Assembly: GCA_021810735.1 (NCBI GenBank)
Contig: JAJZIF010000218.1
Location: 1-6,618 of the forward strand
From: Acidobacteriota bacterium
Lineage (GTDB): Bacteria > Acidobacteriota > Terriglobia > Terriglobales > Acidobacteriaceae
Length of the DNA stretch: 6,618 nucleotides
Direction: 5' to 3'
Part shown: positions 1 to 5,552 of the stretch, one piece after another
Numbering within the stretch: the stretch's first letter is position 1
Layout: each line of letters begins with the position of its first letter
Position numbers and translations under genes: made by a program
Notes under the pieces: generated by a model
Told to the model about the DNA's origin: nothing
The model's database searches: none
What the model saw: the letters and a program-made list of their open reading frames with translations, nothing else

Positions 1-1
1 G

Positions 2-421
2 AGCCCATGGATGGTTGCCGACCCCACCAAGGTCTGGATCGGCCTCGAATACTTCTGCTACGACACCGACCCGCTCTGGAACATGCCCAACGACGAGCTC
101 GCCAAACTCGCCATCAGCGAAGTCGAAAAAATCGGCATCCTGCGCTCATCCGAGGTCCGCGACTGGCACGTCGTGCGAGTCCCCAAGACCTACCCTGCCT
201 ACTTCGGAACCTACGAGCGCTTCGACGAAATCACCGGCTTCTTCAATCGCTTTCAGAATCTCTTTTTGGTTGGCCGCAATGGCATGCACAAGTACAACAA
301 TCAGGACCACTCCATGCTCACCGCCATGACCGCCGTCGATCAGATCATCGCCGGCGCCATCGACAAGTCGGCCCTCTGGCAAATCAATACCGAGCAGGAA
401 TATCACGAAGAGAAAAAGTAA
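2..421 (+). CDS. FAD-dependent oxidoreductase, amine-oxidase / UDP-galactopyranose-mutase-like (C-terminal part; 5' end outside window)
   Basis: The reading frame is open to the left edge (in-frame Ser-Pro-Trp precede the Met at 11), so this is the last 139 codons of a longer gene and the Met at 11 is probably internal. The visible part resembles the C-terminal lobe of NAD(P)/FAD-dependent oxidoreductases related to protoporphyrinogen oxidase and UDP-galactopyranose mutase. It has a GLEYFCYDTDPLW strand, a VVRVPKTYPAY segment, and a near-terminal LVGRNGMHKYNNQDHS block at about 266-313 that should close over the flavin, followed by a helix and a charged tail ending EYHEEKK. The N-terminal dinucleotide-binding motif lies outside the window, so FAD binding is inferred from the family. 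Such proteins often sit beside glycosyltransferases, and a GT87 gene converges on it here, which suggests envelope sugar or lipid metabolism. The substrate cannot be read from this fragment. The family call is fairly secure; the specific reaction is not. Confidence 0.8.
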   Translation, partial: SPWMVADPTKVWIGLEYFCYDTDPLWNMPNDELAKLAISEVEKIGILRSSEVRDWHVVRVPKTYPAYFGTYERFDEITGFFNRFQNLFLVGRNGMHKYNNQDHSMLTAMTAVDQIIAGAIDKSALWQINTEQEYHEEKK

Positions 422-484
422 TCCCTGCGACCGGAACACTCACTCTCTCCGCGCCGGCCGTCGAGAACAAGCCCCGGAAGCAGC
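422..484. other. Short convergent intergenic gap, no clear terminator
   Basis: These 63 bases separate the stop of the oxidoreductase from the stop of the convergent GT87 gene. The stretch is GC-rich (CGCGCCGGCCG near 450-460), but I see no stem followed by a T-run on either strand. Any terminator here would have to be Rho-dependent or non-canonical. Confidence 0.4.
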
Positions 485-1801
485 TCACGCTTTTCCATCC
501 GATTGCACAACGCCCGCCACATCCACCCGGCTTTTTCGCACCACCTGCACGTACATCCACAAAAAAATTCCGGCAATCGCCAGTGTCACAAACGGATACG
601 GCCGCCCGGCGAGCCGCAGCCACAGCGGCCCCGAATAAATGGTGCTGCGATGCCATTGCAGATAATTCAGCAGTGGATTGAGCAGCACAGCCGTCATCAC
701 CGTTACGCAGCCCAATGCCAGCCGACCCAGCCTGCCGCCCTCTTTCCAAAGCAGAAACGCTGCCGGAAACATCAGCAGCAACAGGCGCCCGTCATAGAAC
801 CGGTGATAGACCGGCAATAGCGATAGAAACGCTCCGGCAGCCAGGCCAACGTAAATCGTCCGCCGCGACGGCACGCTCCTCGCCGTCGTCAGCATCCACA
901 GCAGGATCATCGGCGCCGCGATCAGGTAACTCACCGTCACATAGAACCGCGGATTGTCCCAGATGACGCTGAAGATGGCCTGCAGATTCAGATAGGCATA
1001 GGACGTCGGATTCCCAATTCCAGGATCGCCGGTACCACCGGGGCCCATGCTGGTAACAACCGCCGTATGAAGTTCAGCAAGCCAGTGATGCGAAGCCGGC
1101 ATCAGGGAAACCCATAGGATCGCCGGAAGTGAAATCGCCGCGGCCACCGCCAGCACCTTCAGCGCAAATCGTCGGTAAAAAGGCGCCATCAGCAGGAAAT
1201 ACAGCCAGAGAAATCCGCCGATCTGCGGCTTCCACAGCAGGCTAAGCGCAAAGCAAATCACTCCTGCTGTCAAAAACCTCTTTCGCAAGACGCACCACAC
1301 GCCAATCACGCACAGGCTCAGCGCCACGCCGGTCGGGTTCGCGATCATCAGCAGAAACGTGCTGGTCGCGGCAAAGGCCCCCACCAGCACACCCGCCGCT
1401 ACTGGAGCATCATCCGCACACAGCTCCCACACCAGGCACGCCGCAATCGAATACAGCAGGCCGGTAAACGCCAGCCAGGCGAGGTGTGCCGCATGCCAGC
1501 GCATCGCGCCAAAAGGGGTCATCAGAAATAACGTTGTCGGCGGATACACCGGGTCTTCAAACGAAAGCGTATCGCTGAACCACCCCTGCTCCGGACCTGC
1601 CGTCGAATCCGCCTGCAACAATGCATTCCCGTTGTAAGGATCAAGCCCCGCAAGCATGCACCGCGCTCCGCTGTACACCGGCAGAAAATCGCACGAGTGA
1701 AATACCACGCGTTCGTTGTGAACGCCCCGGAGGCAAAAGAACGCACACCCAAGGAGAACCAAAACCAATCCCAGCTTCCGGCTCCCTTGGATTCTCCCCA
1801 T
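485..1801 (-). CDS. GT87 family (DUF2029) polyprenyl-phosphate-sugar-dependent membrane glycosyltransferase
   Basis: The 438-residue product is a polytopic inner-membrane protein with about nine to eleven hydrophobic helices, in the usual size range for GT87. Family features in order: an N-terminal anchor helix (about 10-25); a first periplasmic loop with Asp38 in CDFLPVYSGA, the likely GT-C catalytic Asp; LAGLDPY (50-56); and VYPPTTLFLMTPFGAM (85-100). Further on are LLWKPQIGGFLW (188-199), a periplasmic loop with PGGTGDPGIGNPTSYAYLNLQ (254-274 region), HRFYDGRLLLL (333-343) and a basic cytoplasmic tail. Known members, such as mycobacterial PimE and related mannosyltransferases, use polyprenyl-phosphate-linked sugars to glycosylate lipids or glycans on the outer face. 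The sugar and acceptor here are unknown. Start choice: ATG at 1801 is immediately preceded by an in-frame TTG at 1804. The upstream GGAG lies 8 nt from the TTG and 11 nt from the ATG, so either start is possible and differs by one residue. Confidence 0.87.
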   Translation of the reverse strand: MGRIQGSRKLGLVLVLLGCAFFCLRGVHNERVVFHSCDFLPVYSGARCMLAGLDPYNGNALLQADSTAGPEQGWFSDTLSFEDPVYPPTTLFLMTPFGAMRWHAAHLAWLAFTGLLYSIAACLVWELCADDAPVAAGVLVGAFAATSTFLLMIANPTGVALSLCVIGVWCVLRKRFLTAGVICFALSLLWKPQIGGFLWLYFLLMAPFYRRFALKVLAVAAAISLPAILWVSLMPASHHWLAELHTAVVTSMGPGGTGDPGIGNPTSYAYLNLQAIFSVIWDNPRFYVTVSYLIAAPMILLWMLTTARSVPSRRTIYVGLAAGAFLSLLPVYHRFYDGRLLLLMFPAAFLLWKEGGRLGRLALGCVTVMTAVLLNPLLNYLQWHRSTIYSGPLWLRLAGRPYPFVTLAIAGIFLWMYVQVVRKSRVDVAGVVQSDGKA

Positions 1802-1925
1802 CAACTCGTCAGCTCCATAAACCTGGCAACTCGCCCGCTGCGGCCCTTCGCGCCTCGCTCACGGCACATCATCGCAGGCATCTCAAGCTCGCGCAACGTC
1901 GAGCATCATACGGTCTTTGACCGTC
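1802..1925 (-). promoter_or_regulatory. Leader region of the GT87 gene
   Basis: This 124-base gap lies between two genes on the minus strand. It holds a GGAG Shine-Dalgarno candidate (about 1813-1816) before the GT87 start and a small hairpin at 1910-1924 just after the upstream stop. No good -35/-10 pair is evident, so the GT87 gene could have its own promoter here or be read from the 91-residue gene upstream. Confidence 0.3.
1910..1924 (-). terminator. Perfect 6-bp stem / 3-nt loop hairpin just after the 91-residue gene
   Basis: ACGGTC-TTT-GACCGT is an exact inverted repeat starting 2 bases beyond the stop of the small minus-strand gene. Its position suggests transcript end formation or 3'-end protection. 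On the minus strand it is followed by ATGATG rather than a T-run, so it is not a classic intrinsic terminator. The terminator label is tentative. Confidence 0.3.
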
Positions 1926-2201
1926 TCATTTCCACTCGTCCTTGTGCCGTCTCACCCACCAGCACACCGGGTAAATTCCGTGCGGAAATAGCGCCTCAGC
2001 GCAGGTTACGGTCTTTTTCCCCATGTAGTCATACTCCACCCGTTGGCCTTTCAGCGGCGTCGCCAGGTACTCCTGGACCACGACCTTCGCGGTCCCACGC
2101 CCATCCACTCTCCGCACCGCGAACACCATCCAGTCCAGCAGATATACAACCAGCCCCAGCACCACCACGTACTTCACGGCAAGGCTCAACCACCGGCGCA
2201 T
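1926..2201 (-). CDS. 91-residue single-pass membrane protein, hypothetical
   Basis: The open frame extends further upstream to 2471, but that part runs antisense through the M24 peptidase gene. The ATG at 2201 is preceded by an AGGGG Shine-Dalgarno 6 nt away, so I start there. The product begins MRRW and has one strong hydrophobic helix (about residues 9-29, YVVVLGLVVYLLDWMVFAV). A 60-residue soluble domain follows, with RGTAKVVVQEYLATPLKGQ, VEYDYMGKKTVTCAEALFP and a Trp- and Cys-containing end (PVCWWVRRHKDEWK). Cys67 and Cys80 could form a disulfide if this domain faces the periplasm, but basic residues flank both ends of the helix and leave topology open. I recognise no named domain; the composition looks like a lineage-restricted Terriglobia hypothetical. 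It lies upstream of the GT87 gene on the same strand, separated by 124 bases, and is divergent from the M24 gene. It is a real gene by start signal, protein-like composition and fit in the gap. Confidence 0.75.
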   Translation of the reverse strand: MRRWLSLAVKYVVVLGLVVYLLDWMVFAVRRVDGRGTAKVVVQEYLATPLKGQRVEYDYMGKKTVTCAEALFPHGIYPVCWWVRRHKDEWK

Positions 2202-2291
2202 ACCTTTCCCCTTGAAAGCGAGTGTACCGCCAGCCGCGCGTTTCCCCGCGACTGCGATAGACTTTCCCTTCACGGGAAGGAGCCGCTCGCC
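2202..2291. promoter_or_regulatory. Divergent intergenic region between the 91-residue gene and the M24 peptidase gene
   Basis: This 90-base gap must hold the start signals for both divergent genes. The minus-strand gene has AGGGG ahead of its ATG, and the plus-strand gene has GGAAGGAG at 2275-2282 ahead of a TTG. Weak -10-like hexamers exist (TACACT on minus, 2226-2221; TAGACT on plus, 2258-2263), but neither has a recognisable -35 at normal spacing, so exact promoters cannot be assigned. Confidence 0.4.
2262..2282 (+). promoter_or_regulatory. Shine-Dalgarno of the M24 gene inside a potential hairpin
   Basis: CTTTCCC (2262-2268) can pair with GGGAAGG (2274-2280) around a 5-nt loop TTCAC, giving seven pairs including one G-T/U. 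The right arm overlaps the GGAAGGAG ribosome binding site (2275-2282), which lies 9 nt before the TTG start at 2292. If this stem forms in the mRNA it would mask the ribosome site. The pairing is seen in the sequence; a regulatory role is inference. Confidence 0.4.
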
Positions 2292-3458
2292 TTGGACCTG
2301 AACCAGATTCAAAACGCAATTGCCGAAAGCGGAGCCGATGCGTGGCTCTTCTATGACCATCACCAGCGCGACCCCCTGGCCTATGCCATCCTCGGTCTTC
2401 CTGCCGCTCACGTCACGCGCCGCTGGTACTATCTCATTCCCGCGCATGGCGAGCCGCGCAAGCTGGTCCACAAAATCGAATCCGCGCGCCTCGATTCCCT
2501 GCCCGGCTCCAAAGCCACCTACGCCTCATGGCAATCGCACGAGGTAGGTCTCCGCGACATGCTTGCCCCGTACCACCGCCTCGCCATGCAATATTCGCCG
2601 CGCAACACCATCATGTACATCTCCATGGTTGATGCCGGTACCATCGAACTGCTCCGTGAATTCGGCAAAGAAATCATCAGTTCCGCCGACCTCGTCAGCC
2701 GATTCCAGGCCGTGCTCACCGAGGATCAGATCCGCAGCCACTTCGTCGCACAACAGGCCATCGACAACATCCTCGCCGCCGGCTTCGCGGAAATCGGCCG
2801 GCGCGCCGCCGCCAATGAACATTTCACCGAATACGACATGGTCCTCTGGCTCGAAGAAGCCATGCGCCGCGAAAATCTCACCTGGGAAAACCGCCCCAAT
2901 GTCTCTGTGAACGAAAACAGCTCCGACTCCCACTATGAGCCAAAGCCCGGCTCCAGCCGCCCTATCCGCACCGGCGACTTCCTCCTCATCGACATCTGGG
3001 CCCGCACCAATCAGCCCGCCTCCTGCTACTACGACATCACCTGGACCGCAGTCATCGGCCGCGAGCCCACCAGCGAAGAACAAAAGATTTTTTCCATCGT
3101 TCGCGACGCGCGCGATGCCGCCATCCACGCCGTCAAAGAAGCCTTTGCCGCCAGCCGCCCTATCCATGGATGGGAAGCCGACGACCGCGCCCGCGCTGTC
3201 ATCAACGCCGCTGGCTACGGCGAATACTTCACGCACCGCACCGGCCACAACATCAGCAATATCCTCCACGGCAGCGGCGCGCACCTCGACAATCTTGAAA
3301 CCCACGACGAGCGCCTTCTGCTGCCCAACACCTGCTTTTCTGTCGAACCCGGCATCTATATGCCAAATTTCGGCGTCCGCAGCGAGGTCAACATGATCAC
3401 CTCGCCCGGCAGCGCCCGCGTCACCGGTCGCGTCCAGGACCACCTCCTGTGCATCTGA
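2292..3458 (+). CDS. M24 family metallopeptidase, Xaa-Pro aminopeptidase type
   Basis: With the TTG start the protein has 388 residues, typical of prolidase/Xaa-Pro aminopeptidase-like enzymes. It has an N-terminal creatinase-like domain (about 1-140, starting MDLNQIQNAIAESGADAWLF) and a C-terminal pita-bread catalytic domain (about 145-388). Dimetal ligands by alignment to E. coli PepP are Asp234 (LLIDIWAR), Asp248 (YYDITW), His319 (HRTGHNISN), Glu352 (SVEPGIY) and Glu365 (GVRSEVNM). His326 sits 7 after the metal His, like the PepP proton-relay His361. All ligands are present, so it should be an active Mn/Co/Zn-type hydrolase in the cytoplasm; no signal peptide is visible. The two Asp ligands are 13 residues apart, wider than the usual 10. 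Start choice: the frame is open to 2043, but that extension overlaps the divergent small gene and looks like random GC-rich coding. TTG at 2292 has GGAAGGAG 9 nt upstream, and homology to the creatinase domain begins there. Exact peptide specificity is unknown. Confidence 0.9.
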   Translation: MDLNQIQNAIAESGADAWLFYDHHQRDPLAYAILGLPAAHVTRRWYYLIPAHGEPRKLVHKIESARLDSLPGSKATYASWQSHEVGLRDMLAPYHRLAMQYSPRNTIMYISMVDAGTIELLREFGKEIISSADLVSRFQAVLTEDQIRSHFVAQQAIDNILAAGFAEIGRRAAANEHFTEYDMVLWLEEAMRRENLTWENRPNVSVNENSSDSHYEPKPGSSRPIRTGDFLLIDIWARTNQPASCYYDITWTAVIGREPTSEEQKIFSIVRDARDAAIHAVKEAFAASRPIHGWEADDRARAVINAAGYGEYFTHRTGHNISNILHGSGAHLDNLETHDERLLLPNTCFSVEPGIYMPNFGVRSEVNMITSPGSARVTGRVQDHLLCI

Positions 3459-3543
3459 CCAGCTTCGCTCCGCTCATACCCCCAACCGCACCAACCAGCC
3501 CGGCTCCCAATTCGAGCCGCCAAATCCTGTATATTCGGTAGAG
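3459..3543 (+). promoter_or_regulatory. Intergenic region with a hairpin and -10-like box before the DUF6677-like gene
   Basis: This 85-base gap contains a 6-bp stem (CGGCTC 3501-3506 with GAGCCG 3514-3519, 7-nt loop), a possible weak terminator for the peptidase gene although no T-run follows. A TATATT hexamer at 3530-3535 is the most AT-rich spot around and a plausible -10, but I see no matching -35. If it is used, transcription would begin only a few bases before the ATG at 3544, and the ribosome site there (GGTAG) is weak, so a near-leaderless mRNA is possible. Confidence 0.35.
3501..3519 (+). terminator. Possible weak stem-loop terminator after the M24 gene
   Basis: CGGCTC and GAGCCG form a perfect 6-bp stem around the loop CCAATTC, 43 bases after the peptidase stop. 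The downstream bases (CCAAATCCTG) lack a T-run, so intrinsic termination would be poor. It may equally be chance in GC-rich DNA. Confidence 0.25.
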
Positions 3544-3942
3544 ATGCCTGCGAAAGCAACCACTTCTGAACAACAGCAAGGTTTCGTCTATGGAGCACTG
3601 CTCCTCGGCTGGCTCATTCCCGGAGCGGGTCATTTCCTCACCAGGCACTGGATTCGGGGTCTGATCCTCTTCGTTTCCATCACTGCCATGTTCGCCATCG
3701 GGCTTGCTGCAAACGGCCACCTCTATGCGCCGAACACCCGCAACCTTATCGAGATGCTGGCCTTCTTCGGCGACCTGGGCGCTGGTGGCCTCTTCATCGT
3801 CGCCAAGATCCTTGGCTTCGGCAACACCGTTGTCTCCATCGTCAGCGCCGACTACGGAACCATGTTCGCCGTTGTCGCAGGCCTGCTGAACATCGTCGCC
3901 GCCGTGGATGCCCACAACCTCCGCATTGGGAGGAAATCCTGA
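3544..3942 (+). CDS. DUF6677-like small polytopic membrane protein
   Basis: This 132-residue protein has a short polar N-terminus followed by about four hydrophobic segments (roughly 16-31, 38-57, 74-91, 105-122). GWLIPGAGHFLTRHWIRG at 22-39 resembles the Pro-Gly-x-Gly-His turn of TM2-like membrane proteins. The end, YGTMFAVVAGLLNIVAAVDAHN, matches my memory of DUF6677, a family seen mainly in Acidobacteriota; no biochemical function is known to me. It should sit in the inner membrane. The ATG at 3544 is the only sensible start, although its Shine-Dalgarno (GGTAG, very close) is poor. Its TGA (3940-3942) shares one base with the ATG of the next small gene, so the two are surely co-transcribed and probably translationally coupled. 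The gene is secure; the family name is from recall and should be confirmed. Confidence 0.8.
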   Translation: MPAKATTSEQQQGFVYGALLLGWLIPGAGHFLTRHWIRGLILFVSITAMFAIGLAANGHLYAPNTRNLIEMLAFFGDLGAGGLFIVAKILGFGNTVVSIVSADYGTMFAVVAGLLNIVAAVDAHNLRIGRKS

Positions 3943-4118
3943 TGTTACTCTCCCATTTCAATGCGGTGCTCATGTTCGCTACATTCGCGTCGATCGTCTT
4001 TGCAATTACCCAGCGCTCCACGCCCAAGGCGATGATTCGCTACGGCCTCTACTGCTGGGGTTGGTTCGTGATCTCAGTCATCGTCGCCGCCTGGGTCATG
4101 CACTGGATCAACCCCTAG
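3942..4118 (+). CDS. 58-residue two-helix membrane protein, hypothetical, coupled to the DUF6677-like gene
   Basis: This small gene starts at ATG 3942, overlapping the preceding stop as TGATG, and ends with TAG at 4116-4118. A GGGAGGA Shine-Dalgarno (3928-3934) lies about 7 nt upstream, inside the end of the previous gene. The product has two hydrophobic helices (about 6-22, VLMFATFASIVFAI; and 40-55, WFVISVIVAAWVMHW) joined by a short basic loop (QRSTPKAMIRYG). By the positive-inside rule the loop is cytoplasmic and both ends face out. I do not recognise a family. The ribosome site, the stop/start overlap, the amphipathic pattern and the snug fit before the convergent hpnE all support a real gene. 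A partner or accessory role for the DUF6677-like protein is inference from coupling only. Confidence 0.7.
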   Translation: MLLSHFNAVLMFATFASIVFAITQRSTPKAMIRYGLYCWGWFVISVIVAAWVMHWINP

Positions 4119-4136
4119 CAGGAACCACGTCGCCAA
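4119..4136. other. 18-bp convergent gap between the 58-residue gene and hpnE
   Basis: Only 18 bases separate the stops of the two convergent units. There is no room for, and no sign of, an intrinsic terminator, so transcripts from the two strands probably overlap at their 3' ends. Confidence 0.6.
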
Positions 4137-5552
4137 TCACGCAGGCATCAACCGCATGAATCCGCCATGCGGCGACTCAGCCACGCGCAACTGCTTCCTG
4201 CTCCCGAACATCTCCGTCACGGCTTCCGCGGCGAGATAGCCGCTGCGCACGGCCCCTTCCATCGTTGCCGGCCACCCCGTCGCCGTCCAGTCGCCGGCAA
4301 GCATAATCCCCGGCCACGGGCTCTCCGTCGTCGCGGGCCGGCACTGGTCCAGCCCCGGACGCACGGAATACGTCGCCCGTACTTCCTTCACCACTGCCGC
4401 CTTCACCAGCTTCGCTTCCCGCACCGCCGGGAAAAACCGCGCCAGCTCCGCCGTCGCCAGGTCCAAAATCTCCTGCCTCGGCATCGAAACCAGCGCCCGA
4501 GACGCGCTCACAACCAGTTCCACGTAATTCTCGCCGTGCGCGCGATGCTCCGGCTGCAGCACAGATTTATTGAACAGCCACTGTATCGGCGAATCCAGCA
4601 ATACCGCATGCTCCAGCTCCGTCACCGGCCGGTCAAACCAAAGGTGAATTCCCGTGATCGGCGAGTGCTCAAACCCCTCCAGCTTCGCCTTCAAACCCTC
4701 CAAGCCCGCCGCCGACGGCATCTGCGGCAGGAGCTTCGAAAGCCCCTCAAACGGCAGCGCCAGCACCACGGCATCCGCCGCAAATCTCTCTTCGCCGCTC
4801 CGCGCCACCCATCCGCCATGCGCGCCGGACTCCATCGCCTCCACGCTGGTCCGAAGCCGAACGACACCGCCGCGCTTGCGAATGTAATCCACCGCATGCC
4901 CGTACAATTCGCTCAGCGGAATCGACGGAATCCCCATCTGCCCGGCCTCTGCGGACAGCAGGAACGACTCCCGAAACACCTTCGCCGCATAATGAACAGA
5001 AATCCGCTCCGGATCCTCGTTCAGCGCGCTCACCAGCACCGGCTTCCAGAAGTGCTCCATCGCCCCCTTGGTCTGCCCGTGCCGCTGGAGCCATTGCGCA
5101 AAATTCTCCTCCGAATCAGGCGGTAATCCACCTAGAAACTTCATCAGCCCCCGCGCAATCGCCGCCTTATCCGCCCACGGAAACGCATGCGCCGTCAGAA
5201 ACGATGGCGTGCTGTGCATCGGCGCAGGCAGCCACGTCGAATGCAGCACGCTCTGCCGACCGCCCGGCTCGACAAACGTAAACTGCCGGTACCAGCGAAT
5301 TGCATCGTTCACTCCCAGCCGACGGTACAGATCAATCAGGTTCGTGCAGCGTCCAATCAGCACGTGCTGGCAGTTGTCGATCACTTCGCCCGTGCCCGGA
5401 TGTTCATACGACGAAGCGCGCCCCCCAACATATGGCCGCCGCTCCAGCAGGGTTACGCCGTATCCCTCATCGGCCAGTGCGCACGCCGCCGCCAGGCCCG
5501 CAAGCCCGCCGCCAACCACCACCACCGGCCTGGAATTCGGCTCTGCCATCAT
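4137..5552 (-). CDS. hpnE: Hydroxysqualene dehydroxylase HpnE (FAD-dependent)
   Basis: HpnE reductively removes the hydroxyl of hydroxysqualene to give squalene, the last of three steps from farnesyl diphosphate. The 471-residue protein has an N-terminal Rossmann FAD site (VVVVGGGLAGLAAA, about 10-23; Glu37 in LLERR; GGRASS 43-48), a DNCQHVLIG segment (59-67) typical of the family, and a C-terminal flavin-closing block (LAGDWTATGWPATMEGAVRSG, about 418-438). The fold is that of the amine oxidase/phytoene desaturase superfamily. The identification rests on these motifs together with hpnD and hpnC immediately upstream; alone it could be taken for a carotenoid desaturase. Start: ATG at 5552 overlaps the hpnD stop as ATGA, and a second ATG follows at 5549. 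The longer GTG start at 5579 adds a nonconserved tail and lies deep in hpnD. No strong Shine-Dalgarno is present, so translation is probably coupled to hpnD. Confidence 0.92.
   Translation of the reverse strand: MMAEPNSRPVVVVGGGLAGLAAACALADEGYGVTLLERRPYVGGRASSYEHPGTGEVIDNCQHVLIGRCTNLIDLYRRLGVNDAIRWYRQFTFVEPGGRQSVLHSTWLPAPMHSTPSFLTAHAFPWADKAAIARGLMKFLGGLPPDSEENFAQWLQRHGQTKGAMEHFWKPVLVSALNEDPERISVHYAAKVFRESFLLSAEAGQMGIPSIPLSELYGHAVDYIRKRGGVVRLRTSVEAMESGAHGGWVARSGEERFAADAVVLALPFEGLSKLLPQMPSAAGLEGLKAKLEGFEHSPITGIHLWFDRPVTELEHAVLLDSPIQWLFNKSVLQPEHRAHGENYVELVVSASRALVSMPRQEILDLATAELARFFPAVREAKLVKAAVVKEVRATYSVRPGLDQCRPATTESPWPGIMLAGDWTATGWPATMEGAVRSGYLAAEAVTEMFGSRKQLRVAESPHGGFMRLMPA

Noticed and set aside
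7..681. 224-codon plus-strand frame running past the oxidoreductase stop
   Set aside because: Its Arg-, Pro- and His-rich product is an out-of-frame shadow of the FAD oxidoreductase and antisense GT87 sequence.
2043..2291. Upstream extension of the M24 frame (83 extra codons from ATG 2043)
   Set aside because: It lacks protein-like character, overlaps the divergent 91-residue gene with its own ribosome site, and has no Shine-Dalgarno fitting the family N-terminus. TTG 2292 does.
2202..2471. Upstream extension of the 91-residue minus-strand frame (from 2471)
   Set aside because: This part is antisense to the M24 coding start, and AGGGG sits correctly ahead of ATG 2201.
2526..3443. 305-codon open frame antisense to the M24 gene
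   Set aside because: The product is dominated by Gly, Ala, Val and Asp, as expected opposite a GC-rich gene with strong third-position bias. The plus strand encodes a full set of M24 metal ligands.
4167..5126. 319-codon plus-strand frame antisense to hpnE
   Set aside because: It is almost entirely Arg, Pro, Leu, His and Gln with no domain features; it is a GC-skew shadow of hpnE.
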